Below, in pieces: positions 16,406 to 25,209 of a stretch of 64,000 nucleotides of DNA. The position numbers were made by a program, and so were the translations under genes. This stretch comes from Ignavibacteriales bacterium (GTDB taxonomy: Bacteria; Bacteroidota; Ignavibacteria; Ignavibacteriales; Ignavibacteriaceae): contig DPRR01000006.1 in assembly GCA_003538625.1 (NCBI GenBank), forward strand, positions 310,001 to 374,000, in the 5' to 3' direction. The notes under the pieces were generated by a model. It did no database searches. It had not been told where the DNA came from and saw only the letters and a program-made list of their open reading frames with translations. The number at the start of each line of letters is the position of its first letter. The first letter of the stretch is position 1.

Positions 16406-17622
16406 AACTTAAGAGCATGAATATCAAAGAAATTTTAAAACCTTCATTTTGGAAAGTTGTTTCAGTTATAATAGTTACAGTAGGATTATTTTCTACTTAC
16501 TTTAGATTTTCACTGGGACTTGGAGCAACAACTAATTTGCAAGATTCTGTTCCCTGGGGATTATGGATAGGTTTTGATTTTATTGGTGTTGGACTTGCAG
16601 CAGCAGGATTTACAATCGCGGCTACAGTTCACATCTTTAACATTCATAAATATGAACCATTGGTAAGACCAGCAATTCTAACTGCTTTTTTGGGGTACTC
16701 GGTTGTTGTTTGCCTACTGTTGGTAGATCTGGGCAGACCTGAAAATTTTTGGCACCCACTTGTAATGTGGAATATTCATTCCGTTATGTTTGAAATTACA
16801 TGGTGCATAATATGTTATTCTACAGTGCTGCTTTTAGAATTTGCACCCGTTATTCTTGAAAAATTTAATCTCAAAGCACCCATTAAATTTCTAAAAATAA
16901 TTTCAATACCTGTTGTTATTGCAGGTGTTTTATTTTCAACTCTTCATCAATCATCTTTTGGTTCATTGTACTTGATTGTTCCAGGTAAATTACATCCGTT
17001 ATGGTATTCATCTTTACTACCGATACACTTTTATGTTTCTTGTATTGCAGCAGGTTTATCGATGATAATTTTTGAATCATATTTAATTGCCAGAAGTTGT
17101 ACTAAAGAAGACGGTTTCTGTAATACAGGTTTAAAAATGAATATTCTATCAGGTGCCGCATTTGTGGTTTGGATTGCTCTGATCGCAGGCATTTTATTAA
17201 AGATTTATGATTTTGTTAGTAATGATAAATTGATCTATTTAATAATCCCTTCGATGGAAACATCACTTTTTTATTTAGAAATAATCATTGGAACCATCGT
17301 TCCGATTTACTTACTTAGTTACAAAAAGTTTAGGGAAGATAAGAAATGGCTCTATATTATTTCGATCTGTGTAATTTCTGGATTGATCCTAAACAGGTTA
17401 AACGTAAGCATCACCGGCTTAGTTGCTTCATCTGGAATAAATTATTTTCCATCATTTGATGAAATCAGCATTACGATTATGCTCGTTGTGCTCGCAATAT
17501 TTGCTTTTAGATTAATAGCAAAAAACTTTTCTGTTTTTGTAGGTGGAGAATCTGAAGAAGCGGCAAGTAACATAAGTGCAAAGAAATCAAAACAAATAAT
17601 TTTAAGTGAACGATATGAATAA
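16402..17622 (+). CDS. NrfD/PsrC-family quinone-interacting membrane protein (module B)
   Basis: The 406-residue polytopic protein is a clear paralogue of the one at 11883: both open with a FxFGLGAxTNLxxxxPWGLWIG-like pattern and share STLHQSSxGxLxxI and the FPSxxEISxT segment near the last helices. It should bind menaquinone and pair with the preceding Fe-S protein, whose stop it overlaps. No multiheme cytochrome gene follows, unlike module A; the electron partner of this pair may be the module A cytochrome or a cytoplasmic one. Confidence 0.92.
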   Translation: MKLKSMNIKEILKPSFWKVVSVIIVTVGLFSTYFRFSLGLGATTNLQDSVPWGLWIGFDFIGVGLAAAGFTIAATVHIFNIHKYEPLVRPAILTAFLGYSVVVCLLLVDLGRPENFWHPLVMWNIHSVMFEITWCIICYSTVLLLEFAPVILEKFNLKAPIKFLKIISIPVVIAGVLFSTLHQSSFGSLYLIVPGKLHPLWYSSLLPIHFYVSCIAAGLSMIIFESYLIARSCTKEDGFCNTGLKMNILSGAAFVVWIALIAGILLKIYDFVSNDKLIYLIIPSMETSLFYLEIIIGTIVPIYLLSYKKFREDKKWLYIISICVISGLILNRLNVSITGLVASSGINYFPSFDEISITIMLVVLAIFAFRLIAKNFSVFVGGESEEAASNISAKKSKQIILSERYE

Positions 17623-18334
17623 TCAATATGAACACAGAAGCACTAACTATGAAACACTAAAATGCATATGGATGGCTTCACAGGTTATAGAGTATAAGTT
17701 ATGCGATAATCAATTTGATTGCGAGAATTGCACATTTGATAAAGTAATGAGAAATCTATTGGATGAAAAAGAAACACAGAATACGGATATTGCTAATATT
17801 ACAAATACTATTTCTAACAAGCTGCAAAGTATTAAGTATGATAATAAAATTATTTACTTAAAAAATAATCTAATTGCCAAAGAAATTTGTAATGATACAT
17901 TTTATCTTGGCATTAATCCTATTTTAATTAGTTTTCTTGATTCTGTAAGTTCATTATCAGTTAGTGAGTGCAGAAAAAATATTTTAACAGACCAAAAGGT
18001 AATTCAAATTTTAGGTGACTGGGGCTCTGTCAGTCTTTCATCTCCAATGAATTTTATGATTTACGATTTATTGGACTTTCCAATCGAAACGCTTTTAGAA
18101 TTTCAGTGGGTAGCAATATTCGGGGCTGTTAATCAGGAGGTTTCAAAACGCAGGTTGTGCCAGGATGAATGGCAAACAATGCATAAAAAAGCTCTTAACA
18201 CTATCGAAGAGATTAAATCACACGTACCCCAAGTTGGTACTACAATGATGGATGGAGGGACTCAAATTAAGCATCTTCATCAACTAGTAGGTAAAAAAAG
18301 ATATATCAATATTTTAAATTCTATTTGCACATAA
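17615..18334 (+). CDS. Cys-rich protein with degenerate H-like domain and TMMDGG tail
   Basis: The 239-residue protein starts with a Cys group, C17, C30, C36, C39 (ending CDNQFDCENCTFDKVMRN), that could bind a metal or cluster. The middle (about 90-170) has the spacing of an H-protein fold, with YLGINP and LSSPMNF in the places of IGIDEF and LSPI, but is strongly diverged and has no lysine at the lipoyl position. The tail carries TMMDGG at 210-215 followed by a helical end like that of the 14964 protein. The ATG at 17615 is preferred over a GTG 9 bases upstream; it overlaps the NrfD stop. The H-like assignment is inference; function unknown. Confidence 0.72.
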   Translation: MNNQYEHRSTNYETLKCIWMASQVIEYKLCDNQFDCENCTFDKVMRNLLDEKETQNTDIANITNTISNKLQSIKYDNKIIYLKNNLIAKEICNDTFYLGINPILISFLDSVSSLSVSECRKNILTDQKVIQILGDWGSVSLSSPMNFMIYDLLDFPIETLLEFQWVAIFGAVNQEVSKRRLCQDEWQTMHKKALNTIEEIKSHVPQVGTTMMDGGTQIKHLHQLVGKKRYINILNSICT

Positions 18335-18478
18335 GAAGTATTTACGTGATAATATTTAAGATTATCTCTAAGTCTCCCATTGCTAACTTACCATTCATAT
18401 TGTAAGGTCAAAACAACAAAGAAATTGTAAGTCGTTAAAGTATTGGCTAATTTTGAAATACTCAGGTATGTGGATTTT

Positions 18479-20071
18479 ATGAAAATTAGTGTTTTAAATA
18501 GACTAAGCGTTCGGCTTATACTTTCTATTTCCTGTATTCTGGTAATTATCCTTTCGATCTATACCTACTTTATAATAAAAAACCTGGATAGCTATTTAAC
18601 CCAAACAAGATTTCAGAGTGCTTATAATATTAGTGATATAATTAAAAAGTCTACACGCTACAGTATGCTTTTAAACAGGCGTGAAGATGTTCATCAGATA
18701 ATAAATACAATTCGTACTGAAATCGGAGTTGAAGAAATTCGTGTTTATGACAAACAGGGGGTAATTGCTTTTTCATCAAACTCTAATGAAATTCTCAGCA
18801 AAGTTAATTTGAATGATGAAGCTTGCATTGCTTGTCATAACAGTTCTATACCTTTAAAAAGTTTAGCAAATCAGGATAAAATTAGAATCTATAGAAATTC
18901 AGAAAACAAAAGAGTTCTGGGTGTTATTAATCCAATCCAAAACGAACCTGATTGTTCAAATGCAGAGTGTCACGCCCACTCGCCAAAAGTTAATGTTCTT
19001 GGTGTGTTGGATGTTGTAGTATCGCTGGAACACCTTGATTCAATAATACAAAAGAGTACACGTAAGGTAATTCTGGCTTCGGGTTTTCTTGTCGTCATAA
19101 TTTCTTTTTTTGCAGGATTGTTTATAACTCTTTTGGTGAACAAACCAATAAAAAAAATCAGAGAAGGCATTGAAGAAGTTGGGAATGGAAATCTAGATTA
19201 TAAAATTGAAATTAATTCTAAAAATGAGCTGGGGCAGGTTGCTAGACGTTTTAATGAAATGTCCTCCAAACTTGATGAAGCTTATAAAGAAATTAAAAAT
19301 TGGTCGGAAACTTTAAATGACAAAGTCAGTGAAAAAACCGTAGAACTAAAAAATATTTACGATCAAGTTAATCAAATTGAAAAACTGGCTTCACTTGGAA
19401 AATTATCAGCAACTGTTGCTCATGAGTTAAATAATCCTCTGGCAGGAATTTTAACCTACAGCAAATTGATCACAAAAAAATTACAAGCTTTACAAAAAGA
19501 TTCTGAGCATGAAAAAATTATTGAGTTCCTGGAATTAATTTCACATGAATCGGCTCGTTGCGGACAGATCGTAAAAGACTTATTAATTTTTTCGCGATCT
19601 GAACGGGATGAATTCGCGAAAGAGAATTTATTAGATATAATCGATAACAGCGTTACTGTTCTAAACCATCACCTGGATATTCATGGCATTAAATTAGTCA
19701 AAGATTATGCAGAAGCTCTAATCGAGATTTACTGCAACGCATATAAAATTCAACAGGCTCTGATGTCACTCCTGATGAATTCAATTGAAGCTATGCCGGG
19801 GGGGGGAAAGATCATAATTCACGTAACACCGGATAATAATAACGTTATCATTAGAATAATAGATGAAGGTACAGGGATTTCAGATAAAGATTTACCTCAT
19901 ATCTTCGAGCCTTTTTATTCAACAAAAGAAGCATCCAACGGCACAGGACTTGGGCTGGCTGTTGCATATGGAATAATTACGAATCATAAAGGAAAAATCG
20001 AAGTAGAAAAAACTTCAAATCAAGGTACTACGTTTAAAGTAGTTTTACCAAAAAATGAACAACTTGCTTAA
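18479..20071 (+). CDS. Heme-type sensor histidine kinase (module B)
   Basis: This 530-residue kinase is built like the one at 8835: TM1, a periplasmic region with heme motifs CIACH (C116) and CSNAECH (C159, CX4CH), TM2, HAMP, a short coiled coil, HisKA with H315 in VAHELNNPLAG, and HATPase_c ending GTGLGLAV. It has no zinc-ribbon insert. The ATG at 18479 is preferred over a TTG 36 bases upstream. It lies 10 bases before the NtrC-type regulator, its obvious partner. It should report periplasmic redox state or ligand binding at heme. A 144-base gap before it leaves room for a separate promoter. Confidence 0.9.
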   Translation: MKISVLNRLSVRLILSISCILVIILSIYTYFIIKNLDSYLTQTRFQSAYNISDIIKKSTRYSMLLNRREDVHQIINTIRTEIGVEEIRVYDKQGVIAFSSNSNEILSKVNLNDEACIACHNSSIPLKSLANQDKIRIYRNSENKRVLGVINPIQNEPDCSNAECHAHSPKVNVLGVLDVVVSLEHLDSIIQKSTRKVILASGFLVVIISFFAGLFITLLVNKPIKKIREGIEEVGNGNLDYKIEINSKNELGQVARRFNEMSSKLDEAYKEIKNWSETLNDKVSEKTVELKNIYDQVNQIEKLASLGKLSATVAHELNNPLAGILTYSKLITKKLQALQKDSEHEKIIEFLELISHESARCGQIVKDLLIFSRSERDEFAKENLLDIIDNSVTVLNHHLDIHGIKLVKDYAEALIEIYCNAYKIQQALMSLLMNSIEAMPGGGKIIIHVTPDNNNVIIRIIDEGTGISDKDLPHIFEPFYSTKEASNGTGLGLAVAYGIITNHKGKIEVEKTSNQGTTFKVVLPKNEQLA

Positions 20072-20081
20072 AGGAAGTTTT

Positions 20082-21434
20082 ATGGATAATAAAGAAAAAA
20101 TATTAATAGTCGATGATGAAAAAATTGTAAGAGAATCTCTATATCACTGGTTTGAAGATGATAATTATGAGGTTGATACCGCTGAAGATGGCGAAACCGC
20201 TTTGAATAAATATGGAAAAGATAAATATGATCTGCTTCTGGTTGATATGAAAATGCCCGGTATGAGTGGCTTGGATCTGCTATCCAAAATAAAAGCAATT
20301 GATAAGGATGCTCTTATCATTCTCATCACTGCTTTTGCATCAGTTCCAACCGCAATTACAGCATTAAAAAACGGAGCTTATGATTATGTAACAAAACCAG
20401 TTGATCCTGATGAACTTGCACATCTTGTAAAAAGAGCTCTTGAGCAGCGCGCACTTAAGAAAGAAAACACACAGTTAAAAGAAAATATCGATGAAATTAT
20501 TAAACCTGATAATTTGATCGGTGAGAGCTTTCAGATGAAAAAAATTTATGAGCTTGTACACACTGTTGCCCGCACCGATACTACTGTTATGATTCGAGGT
20601 GAAAGCGGTACAGGAAAGGAATTGGTCGCAAAAGCTATCCATATTAATAGCAACAGAAAGTATTTTCCAATTATTACTGTAAACTGCGGTGCTCTTGCCG
20701 AATCACTTCTTGAAAGCGAATTGTTCGGACATGAAAAGGGATCTTTTACCGGAGCCCAATTCAAAAGGAAGGGGAAATTTGAAATGGCGGATCGAGGAAC
20801 AATTTTTCTTGATGAAATTGGATCGATATCTTTAAAAATGCAGATTGAACTGTTGAGAGTTGTCGAAACAAAACAGTTTAACCGGGTTGGTGGAAATGAA
20901 TTAATAAAAAGTGATTTTAGAGTTATCACCGCAACAAACGAACCTCTTGAAGAGCTTGTTAAGGCTGGTAAGTTTAGAGAAGATTTATACTACAGATTGA
21001 ATGTTTTTTCTATTGTTATCCCACCGCTTCGTGAAAGGCGACAAGATATTCCTCTGCTTGTTAGTTTTTTCATTAATAAATTTTCAACTGTAATGAATAA
21101 ACCGGTAAAGAAGGTATCAAAAGAAGCGATGGAGTTTTTAACAAACCATGATTGGCCGGGTAACGTTCGTGAATTGGAAAATGCTATAGAACGAGCGATG
21201 GTAGTTGGTAAAACTAATTCTATTACTGTTGATGACCTTCCTTTCCATCTTTCAAATAATTCTGAGTTTAACAGCGATGAAAAAAGTCTGGCTTCATTTG
21301 AAAGAAATTATATTCTTAAAATTTTAAACGAGAATAGCTGGAACATTTCTAAAGCTGCTCAAACTCTCGATATAGACAGAGTTACCCTCTATAATAAAAT
21401 TAATAAGTATAGTTTACGCAAAGCTGAAAATTAA
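20082..21434 (+). CDS. NtrC-family sigma-54-dependent response regulator
   Basis: In 450 residues: a receiver domain (D55 acceptor in LVDMKMP), an AAA+ domain (Walker A GESGTGKE near 173, sigma-54 loop GSFTGA in place of GAFTGA, FLDEIG, and the GNVRELENAIERAMV sensor II block), and a Fis-type HTH at the end (NISKAAQTLDIDRVTLYNKI). It should activate sigma-54 promoters when phosphorylated by the kinase encoded just upstream. The ATG at 20082 has an aaagga ribosome site; the upstream in-frame ATG would overlap the kinase gene. The promoter at 14627 is the obvious target. It overlaps the next gene by 1 base (TAATG). Confidence 0.94.
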   Translation: MDNKEKILIVDDEKIVRESLYHWFEDDNYEVDTAEDGETALNKYGKDKYDLLLVDMKMPGMSGLDLLSKIKAIDKDALIILITAFASVPTAITALKNGAYDYVTKPVDPDELAHLVKRALEQRALKKENTQLKENIDEIIKPDNLIGESFQMKKIYELVHTVARTDTTVMIRGESGTGKELVAKAIHINSNRKYFPIITVNCGALAESLLESELFGHEKGSFTGAQFKRKGKFEMADRGTIFLDEIGSISLKMQIELLRVVETKQFNRVGGNELIKSDFRVITATNEPLEELVKAGKFREDLYYRLNVFSIVIPPLRERRQDIPLLVSFFINKFSTVMNKPVKKVSKEAMEFLTNHDWPGNVRELENAIERAMVVGKTNSITVDDLPFHLSNNSEFNSDEKSLASFERNYILKILNENSWNISKAAQTLDIDRVTLYNKINKYSLRKAEN

Positions 21435-21964
21435 TGGAAATTTTTATTGCGCCGATTAAATTTTACAGCGCTGTACTGCTACAAAACCTTGTTAATGAAT
21501 TATCAAAAAGGTTTTCATCAGGAATTCACGTTATTGATCTAAAAATAAATCTCGATGATTTCTTTTCTGTAGATAGAAAACAATATTTTTCAACACAGAT
21601 CATTGCTGAAGCAATGAAGCTCACGGATGAGTTTGATGGAAAAATAATTTTGTTAACCGATGTTGATATTTTTGTTCCGGTATTAACTTTTATTTTTGGT
21701 GAAGCCCAACTTAATGAAAAACATTCCATTCTTTCTGTCTGTCGATTGCATGAAGAATTTTATTCCGGGATCTCAAACGAAAAACTATTACTTGAGCGTA
21801 CTATTAAAGAAGCACTTCACGAGTTGGGACATTGTTACGGGCTGCGTCATTGCCTTGATTGGGACTGCGTAATGCACTCCTCTCCTGGAATAGAGGAAGT
21901 CGATATAAAGGGTGATACTTTCTGCAGTAAATGTATTTCAAGTATTGAAGGTTATAAACATTAA
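21434..21964 (+). CDS. Archaemetzincin family zinc metalloprotease
   Basis: The 176-residue protein ends with the archaemetzincin signature: H129-E-L-G-H-C-Y-G-L-R-H-C, then CVMHSS and a closing FCSKC. The three His of HExxHxxGxxH bind the catalytic zinc, and the four Cys (HC...DC, FCSKC) bind the structural zinc typical of this family. No signal peptide is seen, so it is cytoplasmic. The family is common in archaea and vertebrates and patchy in bacteria; substrates are poorly known. Its start overlaps the stop of the NtrC-type regulator, so it is part of the module B transcript. Confidence 0.9.
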   Translation: MEIFIAPIKFYSAVLLQNLVNELSKRFSSGIHVIDLKINLDDFFSVDRKQYFSTQIIAEAMKLTDEFDGKIILLTDVDIFVPVLTFIFGEAQLNEKHSILSVCRLHEEFYSGISNEKLLLERTIKEALHELGHCYGLRHCLDWDCVMHSSPGIEEVDIKGDTFCSKCISSIEGYKH

Positions 21965-22019
21965 ATATGTTTTCCTTATAAGTCAAAAAGGATAATTAAG
22001 ATTGATGGGTAACCAAAAT

Positions 22020-23240
22020 TTATTTAGAGATATTATGAATTCTTCCGCACTTTGGGCAGGTGATGGAATTGTTTTTATAATCTGGCGGTACTTTTATTTT
22101 GACTCCGCATGTACAATTAATAAAAACAAAATCATTTAGCTTCATCATCAAATCGCCAACTTCCCTTTTTACCTGCTTATCAGTTTCAAATGAAGTTTGT
22201 GAAAGATCTGAAGTTCTCAATCCAATTACAGATGAATCAGTTAAGCCTGATTGCGGAATCAATCCAGAAGTTTTTCCTTTAACAGAATTAAAAGCATTCT
22301 GATAATTTGCATAGTTAACACCCTGACTCATAGATCGTAATATTTTAATCCTTTCAGAAATTGGAGGATGCGTGCTGCTTAAATTTGATATTTGCATTCC
22401 TTTTTTCTTTAAAGGATTGATGATGTACATAGGTGCCGTAACTTTGTTAGCAGTTTTCAAATCAAGATTTGTACCCGAAATTTTTTCAAGTGCTGAAGCT
22501 AAACCATCAGGATATCTTGTTAATCTAACTGCAGATGCATCTGCCAGATATTCACGCTTCCGGGAAATAGCAAAATAGAGTAACTGCGCCATAATCGGAC
22601 CGAGTATAGCCAAAGCGATTGCGAGAATCATAATTATTAATTGTGCCTGACCACCTCTATCAGAGGATTTTGATTTGTAGCGCGAACCGCCTCCAAACCA
22701 TAAACTTCGGGCAAATACTTCAGCCATCAATGTAATTGCCCCGAGCATCATTCCAGCAAATGTCATCACTAATATATCACGGTTCAGGATGTGCGACATT
22801 TCATGAGCAACAACACCTTGTAATTCATCACGATTTAAAGTACCGAGCAATCCGGCAGTAACGGCAATTGCAGAATTTTCAGGTTTGATGCCTGTTGCAA
22901 AAGCATTTGGTGCAGCATCGGCTATGATATAGATTTTGGGTTGATGAGGAAGGTTTGCTGCAATTCTCATTTCTTCAACAACATTGTAAAGTTGTGGATG
23001 AACTTCTTGCGTAACTTCTTTAGCGCCGCTAACCGCCAGCAGAATTTTACTTCCTGCAAAATAACTTACCATCGATAAAATTCCCCACAAGATTAATGCA
23101 AGGAAGATTCCAAAAAATCCGCCGTTTTCCGGACTATAAAAACTGCCAAAAGTAAAACCAATCAGGATGAGAAGTAATCCCATCCCGATAAATATAAAAA
23201 TTGATTTTCTTTTATTGGCTTGAATCAGTTCCCACATCAT
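22020..23240 (-). CDS. M48 family (HtpX-like) membrane metalloprotease with C-terminal zinc ribbon
   Basis: The 406-residue protein has two N-terminal membrane helices, the M48 zinc site HEMSH in VVAHEMSHILNRD, the third ligand Glu in REYLADASA, and a further helix pair between them. HtpX-type enzymes degrade damaged membrane proteins in the cytoplasmic membrane. Unlike standard HtpX (about 290 residues) it carries an extra C-terminal region ending in a zinc-ribbon-like CTCG...CPKCG. It belongs with LemA, encoded upstream on the same strand, a pairing seen often in bacteria. Confidence 0.9.
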   Translation of the reverse strand: MMWELIQANKRKSIFIFIGMGLLLILIGFTFGSFYSPENGGFFGIFLALILWGILSMVSYFAGSKILLAVSGAKEVTQEVHPQLYNVVEEMRIAANLPHQPKIYIIADAAPNAFATGIKPENSAIAVTAGLLGTLNRDELQGVVAHEMSHILNRDILVMTFAGMMLGAITLMAEVFARSLWFGGGSRYKSKSSDRGGQAQLIIMILAIALAILGPIMAQLLYFAISRKREYLADASAVRLTRYPDGLASALEKISGTNLDLKTANKVTAPMYIINPLKKKGMQISNLSSTHPPISERIKILRSMSQGVNYANYQNAFNSVKGKTSGLIPQSGLTDSSVIGLRTSDLSQTSFETDKQVKREVGDLMMKLNDFVFINCTCGVKIKVPPDYKNNSITCPKCGRIHNISK

Positions 23241-23325
23241 AAAAGAATTTTTTCTTTTTGTATCAAAAGTATTATTTAAATAATTTCAATTGTTATGAAC
23301 ATTTTAGTTTGTCGTTTAAGTAACA

Positions 23326-23409
23326 AAAGTCATTTCGAAGGAGTCTTCGACTGAAAAATCTTTCAATTATACTACAAAAAAGATTTCTCCCTTTGGTCGA
23401 AATGACTTT
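23326..23409. repeat. Palindromic intergenic element (GTCATTTCGA type)
   Basis: Perfect 13-base terminal inverted repeats, AAAGTCATTTCGA and TCGAAATGACTTT, bound an 84-base element. A second, inner pair AAATCTTT/AAAGATTT lets the whole element fold into a long hairpin. It lies between lemA and the M48 protease gene. The form is that of a dispersed non-autonomous repeat. Confidence 0.75.
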
Positions 23410-23464
23410 CTCTAATTTGACACAAAATTTAAAGTTCATAGATATAAAATTGACAAAAACATTA

Positions 23465-24022
23465 TTAATTAAAACTAACTTTAGGAACTGCTTTTTCGGT
23501 CTGATCTTCAATTTCAAAAAATTCTTCTTCTTTAAAGCTGAACATTCCGGCAACGATATTTGAAGGAAACATTTGGATTTTATTATTAAAAAATAAAACC
23601 TGATCATTGTATGCCTGTCGTGCAAAAGAAATTTTATTTTCTGTTGATGTTAGCTCTTCCTGAAGTGCAAGAAAATTTTGGTTTGCTTTTAAGTCAGGAT
23701 AGTTTTCAACCTGAACACGAAGCTGACCAAGAGCGCCGCTTAACATTCCTTCAGCCGCGGCTTTATCACCAACGGTATTTGCATCCATAGCCTGACTGCG
23801 ATACTTGGTAATGTTTTCCATTATTTCACGCTCGTGTTTCATGTACCCTTTTACGGTTTCAAGCAAATTGGGTATAAGATCGTGTCTTCTTTTTAATTGC
23901 ACATCAATTTGAGACCATGCATTTTTAACACGGTTCCTTAAGCCAATAAGTGAATTGTATATCGATACAAAGAATAATACGACAATTACAATTATCGCAA
24001 TAAAAATAAGGAAGAAAACCAT
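23465..24022 (-). CDS. lemA: LemA family protein
   Basis: The 185-residue protein has one N-terminal membrane helix and the LemA core: YNSLIGLRNRVKNAWSQIDVQLKRRHDLIPNL, then ENYPDLKANQNFLALQEELTSTENKI, and YNDQV. LemA proteins are membrane-anchored helical bundles of unclear function, often linked to M48 proteases of the HtpX group, as here. The usual C-terminal segment (FNxxI..FP..ivA...F) is present. Confidence 0.93.
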   Translation of the reverse strand: MVFFLIFIAIIVIVVLFFVSIYNSLIGLRNRVKNAWSQIDVQLKRRHDLIPNLLETVKGYMKHEREIMENITKYRSQAMDANTVGDKAAAEGMLSGALGQLRVQVENYPDLKANQNFLALQEELTSTENKISFARQAYNDQVLFFNNKIQMFPSNIVAGMFSFKEEEFFEIEDQTEKAVPKVSFN

Positions 24023-24078
24023 AAGGCCTCCGTTATTATATGAATAAAAATTTGAAATCGTGTTTAACTATTGAAACA

Positions 24079-24453
24079 CTATTCTCCAAATATTTCCCGT
24101 AACTGCTTAACTATTTTATTGTTTGCGTTTTTTTCAGATTGCAATAATAAGATCAACTCCCCGTTATCAAACCAGAGTCCATGATTATTTACACATCTAT
24201 CCAAAATTATTTCAGTTTTATCAAACTCAACCTTTTCCATTTTCATTTTACAGACGGGACATTTTCTTTTTTCTTCGATATAATCGGGTCTTGAAGATAA
24301 GGATTCAGCTAAGCTTTTTTCCACTGAGTTTTGAAAAAGCAATTCAAGTTCCCCGCTATCCAACCAGATTCCTTTACAAGCAGAACAATAATCAATTTCT
24401 ACCTGGTTGAGTTCTAATATTATCATTGGGTTTTTGCAAGCCGGGCAATACAT
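24079..24453 (-). CDS. Double TFIIB-type zinc-ribbon protein
   Basis: Two zf-TFIIB units of about 40 residues are joined by a helical linker in 124 residues. The first has CPAC...CSAC followed by GIWLDSGEL; the second has CPVC...C followed by GLWFDNGEL, but its fourth Cys is replaced (CVNNHG), so a neighbouring His may complete the site. Proteins of this type are widespread and functionally uncharacterised. It lies upstream of lemA on the same strand. Confidence 0.85.
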   Translation of the reverse strand: MYCPACKNPMIILELNQVEIDYCSACKGIWLDSGELELLFQNSVEKSLAESLSSRPDYIEEKRKCPVCKMKMEKVEFDKTEIILDRCVNNHGLWFDNGELILLLQSEKNANNKIVKQLREIFGE

Positions 24454-24518
24454 AAATCTAAATTTTTGTTGAAGTGAAATTGCAAAGAATAAATGTAATT
24501 AAAAATAGAAACGATAAA

Positions 24519-25058
24519 TTATTTAACATGCTTTCCTGCTTCGATAAATGGTTTAAATCTTTCAAAAATAAAATGTTCCCAAACTTTTTCAACAATTGCA
24601 GGCATTCCTTCTTCCATTTCACCGGAACCATGCACGGATACTTTCATTAAAGTTGAATCTTTCCCCGATTCAGAAAATTGATAAGTAGTTACAACTTGCA
24701 CAGCTCTGCCGGATAAACCTAGCGGTCCATCAAATCTAATCATCTCTGGTCGTTTGGAATAAATAACTGTTGCATGTAAAACTCCATTTCCCTCATCATC
24801 AAATATTTCATAAAAACCTCCTCCTGGTTTAGCTTCTATAAAAAACTTTTTAGGATTTTCTGAAAATGAATGATCCCACCAGCCACTTATATCTCCTGTT
24901 GCGGCATCAAATATTTGAACTGGAGTACCAGGAAGTGTTACTTCTTTTTCAAATGAAAATATATCATAGCGTGGTTTTGGTTTTTCTGTTTCTTGAGAAA
25001 AAACTACCTGGCTAATCGAAATAATTAAAATCCATAAAAATAGATTTTTCATACGCAT
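24519..25058 (-). CDS. Secreted SRPBCC (START/AHSA1-like) protein
   Basis: After a signal peptide (about 1-21, ending VVFSQ) the 179-residue protein has the SRPBCC pattern: an opening strand with VTLPGTPVQIFDAATGDISGWWDHSF, a central GGGFYEIFDDEGNGVLHATV strand pair, and a long C-terminal helix. Such folds bind hydrophobic ligands. An exported member is somewhat unusual, as most are cytoplasmic. The ligand is not predictable. Confidence 0.8.
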   Translation of the reverse strand: MRMKNLFLWILIISISQVVFSQETEKPKPRYDIFSFEKEVTLPGTPVQIFDAATGDISGWWDHSFSENPKKFFIEAKPGGGFYEIFDDEGNGVLHATVIYSKRPEMIRFDGPLGLSGRAVQVVTTYQFSESGKDSTLMKVSVHGSGEMEEGMPAIVEKVWEHFIFERFKPFIEAGKHVK

Positions 25059-25209
25059 CTCCTTAAAGAATGATAATAAATATCAGAAAATCTCTCTGCT
25101 TGTGCAATTAATAAAAAATTTTTTAACAGTCTGTCACTTTATTTCGTGTCATAACACTTAAGTATAGAACGAATAAATAACAGAAATTCAACAAAAGAAG
25201 GAGTCAGTT

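Noticed and set aside
23293..23625. 110-residue minus-strand frame overlapping lemA
   Set aside because: It overlaps the end of lemA in another frame and crosses the palindromic repeat; its composition is not coding-like.
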